Assembly (NCBI RefSeq): GCF_001693485.1
Contig: NZ_MAXC01000013.1
Coordinates: forward strand, 1-64,000
Origin: Bradyrhizobium sp. LMTR 3
Lineage (GTDB): Bacteria > Pseudomonadota > Alphaproteobacteria > Rhizobiales > Xanthobacteraceae
Direction of reading: 5' to 3'
Length of the DNA stretch: 64,000 nucleotides
Notes under the pieces: model-generated
Seen by the model: only the letters and a program-made list of their open reading frames with translations
The model's database searches: none
Told to the model about the DNA's origin: nothing
Position numbers and translations under genes: made by a program
Shown here: piece by piece, positions 15,493 through 24,896 of the stretch
Numbering within the stretch: the stretch's first letter is position 1
Layout: the number at the start of each line of letters is the position of its first letter

Positions 15493-16758
15493 GTGAAAGT
15501 CATCGTTCTCGGCAGTGGCGTGATCGGCGTCACGACAGCCTATTATCTGGCGCGTTCCGGCCACGAAGTTGTCGTCGTCGACCGCCAGGCTGAGCCTGCA
15601 CAGGAAACCAGTTTTGCCAATGCCGGCGAGGTCTCGCCCGGCTATTCCTCGCCTTGGGCCGGCCCTGGCGTGCCGGTGAAGGCGATCAAGTGGCTGTTGA
15701 TGCGGCATGGACCGCTGGTGATCTGGCCGAAGCTCGATCCGGTGATGTGGATCTGGGGCCTGAAGATGCTGCGCAACTGCACGACAGAGCGCTACGCCGT
15801 CAACAAGAGCCGGATGATCCCGATCGCCGAATACAGCCGCGATTGCCTGCGTGCGCTGCGTGCCGAGATCGGCATCAAGTATGATGAGCGCAGCCAAGGC
15901 ACGCTGCAGCTCTTCCGCAAGCAGAAGCAGCTCGACGGCACCGGCGACGACATCGCGGTGCTCAAGCAGTATGGCGTGCCTTATGAGGTACTGGATCGCA
16001 ACGGCTGCATCGGCGCTGAGCCTGCGCTTGCCGGCGTGAAGGATAAATTCGTCGGGGGACTGCGGCTGCCGCAGGACGAGACCGGCGACTGCCACATGTT
16101 TACGCAGGCGCTGGCCGAGCAGGCGGCAAAGCTCGACGTGCAGTTCCACTTCAATACGACGATCGAGCGCCTGGTCGCCGATGGCGGCAAGATATCAGGC
16201 GTCGTCACCAGCGCAGGCTTGATGCAGGCCGATGCCTATGTTGCAGCGCTCGGGAGCTGGTCACCGCGCTTGCTGAAGCGCATCGGCATTTCCGTTCCGG
16301 TCTATCCGGTGAAGGGCTATTCGATCACGGTGCCGATCGTCGATCCCGACGGCGCACCGATCTCGACCGTGATGGACGAGAGCTACAAGGTTGCGATCAC
16401 GCGGCTGGGGACACGTATCCGCGTCGGCGGCACCGCGGAAATTTCCGGCTATTCGAATACGCTCGATGCGGCGCGGCGGGCGACGCTCGATCACTCACTG
16501 ACCGACATGTTTCCGCGCGGCGGCGATTTGAGCAAAGCGAGATTCTGGTGCGGCCTGCGCCCGATGACGCCGGACGGACCGCCGGTGATCGGCGCCACGC
16601 GTTACGGCAACCTGCATCTCAACACCGGCCACGGCACGCTCGGCTGGACCATGGCGTGCGGCTCGGGGCGGGTGATGGCGGACCTGATCTCGGGGCGGAA
16701 GCCGGATATCGACGTGAGCGAGCTCAGCGTGAGCCGGTACGATCAGCGGTTCGGGTGA
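15493..16758 (+). CDS. dadA: D-amino acid dehydrogenase, small-subunit type
   Basis: This 421-residue FAD enzyme oxidatively deaminates D-amino acids at the inner face of the cytoplasmic membrane, passing electrons to the respiratory chain. The N-terminal dinucleotide fold is Val-Leu-Gly-Ser-Gly-Val-Ile-Gly (residues 4-11). DadA hallmarks include Thr-Ser-Phe-Ala-Asn-Ala-Gly, the Ser-Pro-Trp-Ala-Gly-Pro-Gly loop and the C-terminal [10 protein letters not shown]. Start GTG 15493 follows GAGGA. It sits downstream of an alanine-producing aminotransferase, so D-alanine is a natural candidate substrate, although no alanine racemase is in the window. Confidence 0.9.
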   Translation: MKVIVLGSGVIGVTTAYYLARSGHEVVVVDRQAEPAQETSFANAGEVSPGYSSPWAGPGVPVKAIKWLLMRHGPLVIWPKLDPVMWIWGLKMLRNCTTERYAVNKSRMIPIAEYSRDCLRALRAEIGIKYDERSQGTLQLFRKQKQLDGTGDDIAVLKQYGVPYEVLDRNGCIGAEPALAGVKDKFVGGLRLPQDETGDCHMFTQALAEQAAKLDVQFHFNTTIERLVADGGKISGVVTSAGLMQADAYVAALGSWSPRLLKRIGISVPVYPVKGYSITVPIVDPDGAPISTVMDESYKVAITRLGTRIRVGGTAEISGYSNTLDAARRATLDHSLTDMFPRGGDLSKARFWCGLRPMTPDGPPVIGATRYGNLHLNTGHGTLGWTMACGSGRVMADLISGRKPDIDVSELSVSRYDQRFG

Positions 16759-16780
16759 GAGACAGGCGCAACAGCCAACA

Positions 16781-16864
16781 CCGTCATTGCGAGCGAAGCG
16801 AAGCAATCCATCTCACAGCGGGGATAGATGGATTGCTTCGTCGCTTCGCTCCTCGCAATGACGG
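16781..16864. repeat. Long inverted repeat, REP-like, between convergent genes
   Basis: The left arm (16781-16812) and right arm (16827-16864) are imperfect reverse complements of more than 30 bases built on CCGTCATTGCGAG and AAGCAATCCATC. The sequence type is a frequently repeated intergenic palindrome in Bradyrhizobium and relatives (family recognition from memory). It lies between convergent dadA and the molybdoenzyme gene and could also act as a bidirectional terminator. Confidence 0.75.
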
Positions 16865-16875
16865 CGGCACGCGCA

Positions 16876-19194
16876 TCACTGCTGCTCGGGAGGATCGAAG
16901 GTCCGAATCGGAGGCAGCGTGCCCGAATACTTCTCGCACTCGACCACCGTCACCTGACCGCAGCAACCTTGCGCGAGCCGCGAGGTGCCGATGTCGCGGG
17001 TGAGCACGTTCGGGTTGCCATGGACGCAGAGCGGATGTTCTGCCGCGCCGGCTTGCGGATCGTACCAGGCGCCGGTGGACAATTGCACCACGCCGGGCAT
17101 GACGTCGTCTGAAACGGCGGCAGCGGCCAGGCACGCGCCCCGATCATTGAACAGGCGGACGATGTCGCCATCAGCGATGCCGCGGCGCGCCGCATCAACG
17201 GGGTTGAGACGGACGGCTTCCCGGCCGGCAACTTTTTTGGACTGGCTGTAGGCACCGAAGTCGAGCTGGCTGTGCAGCCGGGTCGCCGGCTGGTTGGCGA
17301 TCAGCGTCAACGGGTGGCGCGAATCCGGCAGTTCGGTTGACGGCAGCCATGCCGGGTGGGGCGGGCAATCGTCGTAATCGAAGCCTGCGATGGTTTTCGA
17401 ATAGATCTCGATCTTGCCGCTTGGCGTGGGCAGCTTGTTCTTGACGGGATCGTTGCGGAAGGCGCGCAGAAAGCCGCCGTCATCGGGCGCAGATGGCAGC
17501 GCGAGTTCGCCGCGCCGCCAGAACTCGTCGAAGTCAGGCGCATCCCAACCGGCGTCGGCAAGCGCGCGCCGCGTGGGCTCGTAAAGATGGGCCAGCCATT
17601 GCCTGGTATCGCGTCCTTCCGTGAAAGCCTGCTCGACGCCCAATCGCCGCGACAGCGCGGCAAAAATATCGAAATCGTCGCGGGCTTCGCCGATCGGGTC
17701 CACGGCCTTGCGCATCGCGACCAGCCTTGGATCGGTGCCGGCGGCGCCGATATCGTCGCGCTCCAGCGTCATGGTCGCCGGCAGCACAATGTCGGCAAAC
17801 TTCGCCATCGGCGTCCAGGCGCTCTCGTGCACGACAATGGTTTGCGGGACATTGAAGGCTCGCCGCAGCCGATTGATGTCCTGGTGATGATGGAACGGGT
17901 TGCCGCCCGCCCAATAGACCAGCTTGATGTCGGGATAGTGCATCGCGCGGCCGTTGTAGTCGAATCGTTCGCCCGGATGCAGCAGCATGTCGGCGACACG
18001 CGCGACCGGGATGAAGTCGGCGATGCCGTTCTTGCCTTGCGACAGCGTCGGGATCGGAACCGCGTTGAGACGGCGGCCGGTGTGGCCGAGCGCACCGAGC
18101 GCGTAATTATATCCGCCGCCGGGCAGGCCGATCTGGCCCAGCATGGCCGCGAGCACCGCACCCATCCATACCGGCTGCTCGCCATATTGTGCCCGCTGCA
18201 GGGAATGCGAGACCGTGATCAAGGTGCGTCCGCGCGGCAGCCGGCGGGCGATGTCGACGATGGTGCTAGCCGGAATGCCGGTAATGTCGGCCGCCCATGC
18301 CGCGTCCTTTGGCGTATGGTCGTCGCGGCCGAGGAGATAGCGTTCGAACAGGTCGAAGCCGGTGCAATAGCGCGCGACAAAGCCGCTGTCCCACAAATTA
18401 TCGACGAGGAGCGTGTGCGCGAGCGCCAGCATCAGCGCGACGTCGGTGCCGACCCGGATCGGCAGCCACCGCCCGCCGGCCTGTTCCGGCATGTCGTCGC
18501 GCAGCGGCGCAATGTTGTAGAATACGGCGCCGCGGCGCGCGGCCCTTTGCATCGCGTCGCGCTCGATGTGCCGGCTGATGCCGCCGCTTGCGACGTCCGA
18601 GTTTTTCAGCGCCATGCCGCCGAAGGCCAGCACCGTATCGGTGTGCTCGGCGATCTGATCCCACGTCACGTTGTGGCGCGAGATGCCTTCGAAGCCGCCG
18701 AGGACATGCGGCAGGATCACGGCCGAGGCACCGGCGCTATAGCTGTTCACCGAACGCACATAGCCGCCGAACGCGGCGTTCAGGAAGCGATGAACCTGGC
18801 TCTGCGCGTGGTGGAAACGTCCGGCGCTGGCCCAGCCATAGGAGCCGCCATAGACCGCGGCGGCGCCAGATTCGGTTCGGATCCGCGCCAATTCGCCTGC
18901 GAGCAGGTCGAGCACTTCGTCCCAGGGGCATGCGACGAATTTCTGGTCGAAGGTGCGCGGAGCGGGTGCGCTTCGCTCCAGCCACGCCTTGCGCACCATC
19001 GGCCGCAGGATGCGGGCCTTGTGGCGCATCGCCGTGGTGAAATTCTGCAACATCGGGGACGGCGCCGGGTCGTGCTCGTACGGCTTGATATCCAGCGTTG
19101 CGCCGTTCCACCGCGCCGCGAAGGCGCCCCAATGCGCGCTGTGTGGGCTCCAATCCTCTCGGGCTTGATCCATCCGTTGTTCCAGACTGTTCAT
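16876..19194 (-). CDS. bisC: Molybdopterin oxidoreductase, biotin/methionine sulfoxide reductase type
   Basis: This 772-residue bis-MGD enzyme is of DMSO reductase/BisC type. Gly-Gly-Ser-Tyr-Gly-Trp-Ala-Ser-Ala-Gly-Arg-Phe-His-His (about 116-129) is the family pterin-site motif, and Ser153 in Asn-Ser-Tyr-Ser-Ala-Gly-Ala is the expected Mo ligand. There is no Tat signal and no N-terminal Fe-S cluster, as in cytoplasmic BisC, which reduces biotin sulfoxide and free methionine S-sulfoxide. ATG 19194 overlaps the upstream XRE stop codon (ATGA), giving translational coupling; a start at 19221 would overlap more and lacks support. A TMAO- or N-oxide-type substrate is also possible. Confidence 0.82.
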   Translation of the reverse strand: MNSLEQRMDQAREDWSPHSAHWGAFAARWNGATLDIKPYEHDPAPSPMLQNFTTAMRHKARILRPMVRKAWLERSAPAPRTFDQKFVACPWDEVLDLLAGELARIRTESGAAAVYGGSYGWASAGRFHHAQSQVHRFLNAAFGGYVRSVNSYSAGASAVILPHVLGGFEGISRHNVTWDQIAEHTDTVLAFGGMALKNSDVASGGISRHIERDAMQRAARRGAVFYNIAPLRDDMPEQAGGRWLPIRVGTDVALMLALAHTLLVDNLWDSGFVARYCTGFDLFERYLLGRDDHTPKDAAWAADITGIPASTIVDIARRLPRGRTLITVSHSLQRAQYGEQPVWMGAVLAAMLGQIGLPGGGYNYALGALGHTGRRLNAVPIPTLSQGKNGIADFIPVARVADMLLHPGERFDYNGRAMHYPDIKLVYWAGGNPFHHHQDINRLRRAFNVPQTIVVHESAWTPMAKFADIVLPATMTLERDDIGAAGTDPRLVAMRKAVDPIGEARDDFDIFAALSRRLGVEQAFTEGRDTRQWLAHLYEPTRRALADAGWDAPDFDEFWRRGELALPSAPDDGGFLRAFRNDPVKNKLPTPSGKIEIYSKTIAGFDYDDCPPHPAWLPSTELPDSRHPLTLIANQPATRLHSQLDFGAYSQSKKVAGREAVRLNPVDAARRGIADGDIVRLFNDRGACLAAAAVSDDVMPGVVQLSTGAWYDPQAGAAEHPLCVHGNPNVLTRDIGTSRLAQGCCGQVTVVECEKYSGTLPPIRTFDPPEQQ

Positions 19195-19886
19195 GACGCC
19201 TGCGTCACGCAATTCACCCACAGCACGACCGCTTTCGCATCTTTCGCGGGATTTGAGAAGCGGTGCGGCCTGCGGCTGGCAAAGCGAAAACTGTCCCCTC
19301 GCTTGAGCGACCAGGTCTCGGCGTCGACGGTCAGCGTCATCTCGCCTTCCAGCACCAGTCCCGCCTCCTCGCCGTCATGCGTGTAAAGCTCGTCGCCGGT
19401 GTTGCCGCCGGGCTCCATGTGCACGAGAAAAAGATTGAGGCGGTTTTCCGCACCCGCCGGACTCAGCAATTGCTTTGAAATGCCGGTCCGCCACAGTTTC
19501 AGTTCGGCGCGCTGCATTTCGCGCGTCACCACGCCGCCGGATGCCGCCTCGTCGTTCGGCTGCGAGCCGAACAGCGCGGCGATGCCGACGCCAAGCACGT
19601 CGGCGAGCGTCGCCAGCACGCGGAGCGAAGGCGACGACAGGCCGCGCTCGATCTGGCTGAGAAAGCCGATCGACAGATCGGTCTTCGCCGCAATCGTCTC
19701 CAGCGAGAGCTTGTGCTCGCGGCGCAGGTCGCGGATGCGGCGGCCGACCGCAAGGTCCATCGCCGGCTCGGCCGGCCTGACGGCGGTCTTCGCCTTCGGC
19801 CGGACCGTTGCCTTTCCGGCGGCCTTTTTCTTGGCCCTTGCTTTGGCCTTGAATGCCGGTTTCTTTATTCGCTTGCCGCCGCTCAC
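19191..19886 (-). CDS. XRE-cupin regulator with a Lys/Ala-rich N-terminal tail
   Basis: This 231-residue regulator begins with an unusual 40-residue tail rich in Lys, Ala and Pro (Lys-Ala-Lys-Ala-Arg-Ala-Lys-Lys-Lys), similar in composition to histone H1-like tails. The helix-turn-helix follows (about 44-105; Ser-Leu-Glu-Thr-Ile-Ala-Ala-Lys-Thr and Gly-Phe-Leu-Ser-Gln-Ile-Glu-Arg-Gly), then a cupin (about 150-228; Thr-His-Asp-Gly-Glu-Glu, Arg-Arg-Pro-His-Arg-Phe). It is co-transcribed with bisC through an ATGA overlap and is divergent from the amino-acid ABC importer at 20048. Both are likely targets. An internal Met at residue 43 would remove the tail, but 19886 is the only start that covers it. 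Confidence 0.85.
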   Translation of the reverse strand: MSGGKRIKKPAFKAKARAKKKAAGKATVRPKAKTAVRPAEPAMDLAVGRRIRDLRREHKLSLETIAAKTDLSIGFLSQIERGLSSPSLRVLATLADVLGVGIAALFGSQPNDEAASGGVVTREMQRAELKLWRTGISKQLLSPAGAENRLNLFLVHMEPGGNTGDELYTHDGEEAGLVLEGEMTLTVDAETWSLKRGDSFRFASRRPHRFSNPAKDAKAVVLWVNCVTQAS

Positions 19887-19949
19887 GTCAGACCGCTTCC
19901 TTCATGTGCATGAAAATCGCTTGCAAACCCCGGAGAAGTGTGACCACAA

Positions 19950-19965
19950 TTTCATATTGGTGAAA
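19950..19965. promoter_or_regulatory. Short dyad between the divergent XRE gene and ABC importer
   Basis: TTTCA-tattgg-TGAAA is a 5-bp-arm dyad in the 161-base divergent region. TGAAAAT also occurs about 50 bases to the left. It may be an XRE operator; the evidence is symmetry and position only. Confidence 0.3.
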
Positions 19966-20047
19966 ATAGGCCTGAACGGCATTGCCCGCAACTCTTTGGT
20001 CTAAGGCGGGCGGGCCCGGGCGGCGTGCAGTTTCAGGAGGTGGTGCG

Positions 20048-20815
20048 ATGGCTCTGAAGCGTCTCGTTCAGGCCGCGGTGGCGGCCTTGGTTCTCACAGC
20101 CGCGATGCCGGCATCCGCGCAAAAGGTGCTGAAGGTGGGCTCGACGCCGACCGGCGTGCCCTTCACCTTCCTCGACACCAAGACCAACAGCATTCAGGGC
20201 ATCATGGTCGATCTCATCACCGAGATCGGCAAGGACGCCGGCTTCCAGGTTCAGATCGAGCCGATGCAGTTCTCGACCCTGATTGCTTCGCTTACCTCGA
20301 ACAAGATCGACATCATCTCGGCGGCGATGTTCGTTACGCCCGCGCGCAAGGAAGTGATCGACTTCTCCGAGCCGTTTTACAGCTATGGCGAAGGCCTCCT
20401 GGTGCCGAAGAGCGATACGAAGACCTACACCAAGCACGACGATCTGAAAGGCGAGGTGGTCGGCGCGCAGGTCGGCACGGCGTTCGTCGACGCGCTGAAG
20501 AAGTCGGGATTGTTCAGCGAAGTGAAGGCCTACGACACCATTCCGGATATTCTGCGCGACGTGAACGCAGGCCGTCTCAAGGCCGGCTTCGCCGATTATC
20601 CGATCCTCGCCTATAATCTCAAGCAAGGCGGCTTCCCCGAGGCGCGCATCGTCGAGAGCTACAAGCCCGCGACCGTCGGCGCCGTGGGCATCGGCGTGCG
20701 CAAGGGCGATACCGAGCTGCTCGCCAAGATCAACGCCTCGCTGGCGAAGCTGAAGGCGAACGGCACGGTCGAAAAGATCCTCGATAAATGGGGCCTCAAG
20801 GCGCAGGGTGCCTGA
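20048..20815 (+). CDS. Periplasmic amino-acid-binding protein of an ABC importer
   Basis: This 255-residue family 3 extracellular solute-binding protein has a signal peptide (residues 1-24, Ala-Ser-Ala then Gln). The family signature is at about 35-60 (Gly-Val-Pro-Phe-Thr-Phe ... Ile-Gln-Gly-Ile-Met-Val-Asp-Leu), with Asp-Phe-Ser-Glu-Pro-Phe at about 117. It captures a polar amino acid or amine for the permease encoded next. ATG 20048 follows a strong AGGAGG. The stop overlaps the permease start (TGATG). The opposing XRE-cupin gene probably regulates it. Confidence 0.9.
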   Translation: MALKRLVQAAVAALVLTAAMPASAQKVLKVGSTPTGVPFTFLDTKTNSIQGIMVDLITEIGKDAGFQVQIEPMQFSTLIASLTSNKIDIISAAMFVTPARKEVIDFSEPFYSYGEGLLVPKSDTKTYTKHDDLKGEVVGAQVGTAFVDALKKSGLFSEVKAYDTIPDILRDVNAGRLKAGFADYPILAYNLKQGGFPEARIVESYKPATVGAVGIGVRKGDTELLAKINASLAKLKANGTVEKILDKWGLKAQGA

Positions 20816-21468
20816 TGCAGGCGTTCTGGCGCGACGCGACCGAGTTCCTGCCGATCCTGATGAGCGGCGTGGCGTTGACGGTCATCGTCACCATCGGCTC
20901 GCTTTTGCTGTCGACCGCGCTCGGCTTGGTCTGGGCCTTGATGCGGGTATCCGGCATCGGCATCTTCACGGGGTTTAGCGCCGGGCTGATCAACGTGATC
21001 CGAGGCATCCCGATCATCGTGCTGCTGTTCTATCTCTATTTCGTGATGCCCGAACTCGGCCTCACGCTGACGGCGCTGCAGGCGGCGATCTTAGGGCTAG
21101 GCATCGCCTATTCGGCCTACCAGGCGGAGAATTTCCGCGCCGGCATCGAGGCGATCGACAAGGGGCAGATCGAGGCGGCGCAGGCGATCGGCATGGGCTG
21201 GTGGCAGACCATGCGCCGCGTGGTGTTGCCGCAAGCGATCAAGATCGTGTTGCCGCCCTACGGTAACATCATGATCATGATGCTGAAGGATTCTTCGCAA
21301 GCTTCCACCATCACGGTCGCCGAACTCGCGCTGCAGGGTAAGCTGATCGCGTCCTCGACGTTCAAGAACACCAGCGTGTTCACGCTTGTGGCGCTGATGT
21401 ATCTCACCATGAGCATTCCGCTCATTCTGTTGGTCCGTCACTTCGAGAAGCGCGCGGGCCACAAATGA
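20815..21468 (+). CDS. Amino-acid ABC importer permease
   Basis: This 217-residue inner-membrane protein of the HisM/GlnP type has about five transmembrane helices. The ABC-coupling (EAA) loop reads [10 protein letters not shown] (about 121-130), followed by the conserved Val-Leu-Pro-Gln-Ala. A single permease gene implies a homodimeric channel. ATG 20815 shares a base with the upstream stop codon, and its own end overlaps the ATPase start by 4 bases. It forms one transport unit with its neighbours. Confidence 0.92.
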   Translation: MQAFWRDATEFLPILMSGVALTVIVTIGSLLLSTALGLVWALMRVSGIGIFTGFSAGLINVIRGIPIIVLLFYLYFVMPELGLTLTALQAAILGLGIAYSAYQAENFRAGIEAIDKGQIEAAQAIGMGWWQTMRRVVLPQAIKIVLPPYGNIMIMMLKDSSQASTITVAELALQGKLIASSTFKNTSVFTLVALMYLTMSIPLILLVRHFEKRAGHK

Positions 21469-22196
21469 TCGAACTCACCAACGTTCACAAGAGTTTTGGC
21501 AAGGTCGAGGTGCTCAAGGGCATCACGGCGTCCGTCGAGAAGGGCGAGGTGGTTTGCATCGTCGGTCCCTCAGGCTCCGGCAAATCCACCATCCTGCGCT
21601 GCATCAACGGGCTGGAGAGCTATGAAAGCGGCGACATCTTCGTCGAAGGCGCGCGGGTCGATCGCACCGCGCCCTCGATCGTAGCGATCCGGACGCAAGT
21701 CTCGATGGTGTTCCAGCGCTTTAACCTGTTTCCGCACCGTACCGCGCTGGAAAACGTCATCGAAGGGCCGCTCTATGTGAAGAAGGAGCCGCGCGCCGAG
21801 GCGCTGGAGCGCGGCCGCGCGCTGCTGGCGCAGGTAGGGCTCGCCGAGAAGGCCGACAGCTATCCGCCGCAACTCTCCGGCGGTCAGCAGCAGCGCGTCG
21901 CGATTGCCCGCGCACTTGCGATGCAGCCGAAGGCGATCCTGTTCGACGAGCCGACTTCGGCGCTCGATCCGGAACTGGTCGGTGACGTGCTGTCGGTGAT
22001 GCGCAAGCTCGCCGACGACGGCATGACCATGGTCGTCGTCACCCACGAGATGGGATTTGCCGGAGATGTCGCCGACCGCGTACTGTTCATCGACGGCGGC
22101 GTGATCGTCGAGCAGGGGCCGGCGAAGTCCGTGCTCAATCAACCGCAGCATGCCCGCACGCAGGATTTTTTGCGGCGCGTGCTGCATCCGCTCTGA
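21465..22196 (+). CDS. Amino-acid ABC importer ATP-binding protein
   Basis: This 243-residue ATPase is of the GlnQ/HisP type. Walker A is Gly-Pro-Ser-Gly-Ser-Gly-Lys-Ser (about 35-42), the signature is Leu-Ser-Gly-Gly-Gln-Gln-Gln, Walker B is Ile-Leu-Phe-Asp-Glu-Pro, and the switch His is in Val-Thr-His-Glu-Met. It powers uptake through the preceding permease (ATGA overlap). The FAD oxidoreductase gene starts 10 bases after its stop, so the imported compound may be that enzyme's substrate. Confidence 0.93.
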   Translation: MIELTNVHKSFGKVEVLKGITASVEKGEVVCIVGPSGSGKSTILRCINGLESYESGDIFVEGARVDRTAPSIVAIRTQVSMVFQRFNLFPHRTALENVIEGPLYVKKEPRAEALERGRALLAQVGLAEKADSYPPQLSGGQQQRVAIARALAMQPKAILFDEPTSALDPELVGDVLSVMRKLADDGMTMVVVTHEMGFAGDVADRVLFIDGGVIVEQGPAKSVLNQPQHARTQDFLRRVLHPL

Positions 22197-22206
22197 GTTA
22201 TCAAGC

Positions 22207-23499
22207 ATGAATGCGCCCATCCGACGACCGCTGCCGCCAAGTCTCTACGCCGATACAGCGGTCGCGCCGGCACCGACGCCGCCGCTTGATGGAGACAAGG
22301 ACGTTGCGGTCGCGATCATCGGCGGCGGTTTCACCGGGCTGTCCACCGCACTGCATCTGGCCGAGCAGGGCGTGAATGCGATCGTGCTGGAAGCGCAACA
22401 GCCGGGCTGGGGCGCTTCGGGCAACAATGGCGGCCAGGTCAATCCGGGTCTCAAGCACGACCCCGATCAGATCGAGGTCGATTTTGGCGCCGAGCTCGGC
22501 GGCCGCATGATCGCGTTTTCCTACGGCACCACCAACTATACGTTCGACCTGATCCGCCGTTACCAGATTCCCTGCGAAGCAAGGCAGAACGGCACGCTGC
22601 GCGCGGCCTATAACGAGGCGAGCGCCAGGGGAATCGAAAACACGGCAAGGCAATGCATCCGGCGCGGCATGCCGGTGACGCTGCTGAATCGCGAGCAGTT
22701 GCGGGAGATCACCGGCACCGACCGCTATCTCTGCGCCATGCTGGACGATCGCGGTGGCGACCTGCATCCCCTGAGCTATGCGCGCGGGTTGGCGCGCGCC
22801 GCGATCGCGGCCGGCGCAGCCATCCATGGCGAGACGCCGGCACTCTCCTTGTCGCGTGAAGGCGCGCATTGGCGCGTTGAGACGCCGCGCGGGATCGTGC
22901 GCGCCGAAAAAGTCCTGCTGGCAACCAACGGATTCACGGACGATCTGTGGCCGGGCCTCCGCCGCACCATCGTGCCGGTGTTTTCATCGATTGCGGCCAC
23001 GGCGCCTCTATCCGAGGAGGTCGCACGCGAGATCATGCCGACGCGATCGGTGTTGTACGAGAGCGGCCACATCACGGTGTATTACCGGATCGATGCGCAT
23101 AATCGTTTGCTGATGGGCGGACGCGGGCCGATGCGCTGGATCAGCAAGGCTAGCGATGTCGCCTATCTCATTCGCTATGCCGAGCGGCTGTGGCCGCGGC
23201 TGAAGGGCGTGACCTGGACGCACGGCTGGAATAGTCGGCTCGCGATCACGCCCGATCATTATCCGCATGTGCATGAGCCGGCGGAGAATCTTCTGATCTC
23301 GCTCGGCTGCAACGGCCGCGGCGTCGCGCTCTCGACCGCGATGGGCGCACAGCTCGCGCGCTGTCTCGCCGGCGGCAGAGATACCGTGATCGATATGCCG
23401 ATCTCAGGCATCAAGCCGATGGCGATGCACGCGTTCTGGCCGCTCGGCGTCACGGCTGCGGTGCTGGCCGGCCGGGTCAGGGACCGGCTGGGAATGTGA
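22207..23499 (+). CDS. FAD-dependent amine/amino-acid oxidase (PuuB-like)
   Basis: This 430-residue DAO-family flavoprotein has its FAD-binding Gly-Gly-Gly-Phe-Thr-Gly motif at about residues 39-44 and the Trp-Gly-Ala-Ser-Gly-Asn-Asn-Gly-Gly-Gln segment typical of gamma-glutamylputrescine oxidase and related amine oxidases. The C-terminal Gly-Cys-Asn-Gly-Arg-Gly-Val-Ala contacts flavin. It would oxidise a primary or secondary amine to the aldehyde or keto compound. ATG 22207 lies just after the importer ATPase; an upstream in-frame start would overlap that gene. With the PuuR-like regulator and omega-aminotransferase nearby, polyamine-like substrates are plausible. Confidence 0.83.
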   Translation: MNAPIRRPLPPSLYADTAVAPAPTPPLDGDKDVAVAIIGGGFTGLSTALHLAEQGVNAIVLEAQQPGWGASGNNGGQVNPGLKHDPDQIEVDFGAELGGRMIAFSYGTTNYTFDLIRRYQIPCEARQNGTLRAAYNEASARGIENTARQCIRRGMPVTLLNREQLREITGTDRYLCAMLDDRGGDLHPLSYARGLARAAIAAGAAIHGETPALSLSREGAHWRVETPRGIVRAEKVLLATNGFTDDLWPGLRRTIVPVFSSIAATAPLSEEVAREIMPTRSVLYESGHITVYYRIDAHNRLLMGGRGPMRWISKASDVAYLIRYAERLWPRLKGVTWTHGWNSRLAITPDHYPHVHEPAENLLISLGCNGRGVALSTAMGAQLARCLAGGRDTVIDMPISGIKPMAMHAFWPLGVTAAVLAGRVRDRLGM

Positions 23500-23614
23500 C
23501 GCCGCGGTCGCGCAGCCCTCATACCGCCAAACCGAGACATCGGCTCGCCCTGGACGGAACCTTCCATGGCCGGCGAACGTTCGCTTGCGCAGGGCCCGTT
23601 TCGAGGAGGTCAAG

Positions 23615-24835
23615 ATGCGCAAGCAGCTATTGTTGTCGACTGGAATAATCTGCCTGATGCTGGCACCGGCGGTTTCCTACGGCCAGGGGCCTGGAGCAAG
23701 AGGCGGCGGCGAAGAGCAGAAACAGATGCGGCCAAGCGACTCCGGCAAGGGTGCTGCATCGCAAGAACGCGGCGAACGGGCGCAGGAACGCGGGAGGGGC
23801 GCGGAACAAAGAACGCAAGGCGCTGCGGGACGTGAGGAAAGGGGAGCCGGTTCCCGGCAAACCGAGGAAAGAGGCAAGGCAGCACCGTCCGAGCGTCCAA
23901 CGGCTGCGAGCGAAGACAGCAAACGTGGCCGCGGCGATGACGCGAAGAGGGCCACGGAGCAAACCAAGGGCGCCCGTCCGGGCGATCGGGAGGCCGACCG
24001 CGGTCGCGATGCCAAGGAGAGCGCCAAGGATACTGCTAAGGACAGTGCCAAAGACAGAACCAAGGGCACCGCCGAGTCCGAGAGGACCAAGAGCGGAACA
24101 ACGACATCCCAGAAGGAGCGCGAGGGCGCAACCACCACGCAGAAGGAGCCGAGCCGCGATCAACGGGACAGAACCTCGAAGGATGCGGCTGAGCAGGACA
24201 AGGAGACGGGCCGGCCGGCGACCGCGACTGACACCACGCGGACACAGACCCAGACCGGTCAGATGCAAGATCGCCAGCAACTCTCGACCGACAAGCAAGT
24301 GCGCATCTCCGAGAGGCTGACCCGCGAGCGCCTGGCGCCGCCACAGCGCAATCTCAACGTTTCGATCCGGGTGGGCGAGCGCATTCCTCGGCACGTGCGG
24401 GTACAGCGGCTACCTGCGGCGATTGTCTCGATCGAGCCGGCGTATCGCGGCTATGATTACTTCACCACCGAAGAGGAAATTGTAATCGTTGAACCCGGCA
24501 CGCAACGGATCGTAAGCCAGATCCCGCGCGACGCGTCGCGCATTCGCGCAGCGGCCGGTGAGGCCGCCGGTAGTGGACGTGGCGCCGACGCGATGGCACA
24601 GGCCGGCGGCGCGCCTTGCCGTATCATGCGCCGGGATACCGCGGGCAATGTTACCGAAGTGTCGCCCACAACAGTTGGTTCGACCGCACCGCAAGATTCG
24701 ATCAGCGTCACCGTTCGTGCGCCGGGCGGCGCAGGGTCGACGAACCCGATTGCGTTGGGTGCATCCGATGGACAGATCGTTGTCGCCATGCAAGGCGGCG
24801 ATTGCACAGTGACGATCGAGCCGCAGACGCGGTAG
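23615..24835 (+). CDS. Exported DUF1236-type protein with a long charged low-complexity region
   Basis: This 406-residue protein has a signal peptide (residues 1-22, ending Ser-Tyr-Gly). A charged disordered region (about 25-225) rich in Lys, Glu, Arg, Asp, Thr and Ala includes Asp-Thr-Ala-Lys-Asp-Ser-Ala-Lys repeats like those of LEA proteins. A folded domain follows (about 226-320; Val-Arg-Ile-Ser-Glu-Arg-Leu and Val-Pro/Ile-Pro-Arg-His-Val-Arg segments) of the DUF1236 type found in Bradyrhizobium, then a small beta-rich end with two Cys. The function of DUF1236 is unknown. ATG 23615 follows GAGGAGG. A terminator lies 61 bases after its stop. Confidence 0.75.
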   Translation: MRKQLLLSTGIICLMLAPAVSYGQGPGARGGGEEQKQMRPSDSGKGAASQERGERAQERGRGAEQRTQGAAGREERGAGSRQTEERGKAAPSERPTAASEDSKRGRGDDAKRATEQTKGARPGDREADRGRDAKESAKDTAKDSAKDRTKGTAESERTKSGTTTSQKEREGATTTQKEPSRDQRDRTSKDAAEQDKETGRPATATDTTRTQTQTGQMQDRQQLSTDKQVRISERLTRERLAPPQRNLNVSIRVGERIPRHVRVQRLPAAIVSIEPAYRGYDYFTTEEEIVIVEPGTQRIVSQIPRDASRIRAAAGEAAGSGRGADAMAQAGGAPCRIMRRDTAGNVTEVSPTTVGSTAPQDSISVTVRAPGGAGSTNPIALGASDGQIVVAMQGGDCTVTIEPQTR

Positions 24836-24896
24836 GCGCGTGGGTCCGGCCTCGCAAGAGGCCGCCACATCAGGATGTCGATACGGGTAACGGAAG

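Noticed and set aside
17356..19386. A 676-codon open frame on the plus strand
   Set aside because: It is antisense to the BisC-type gene, has no recognisable domain and arises from high-GC codon bias.
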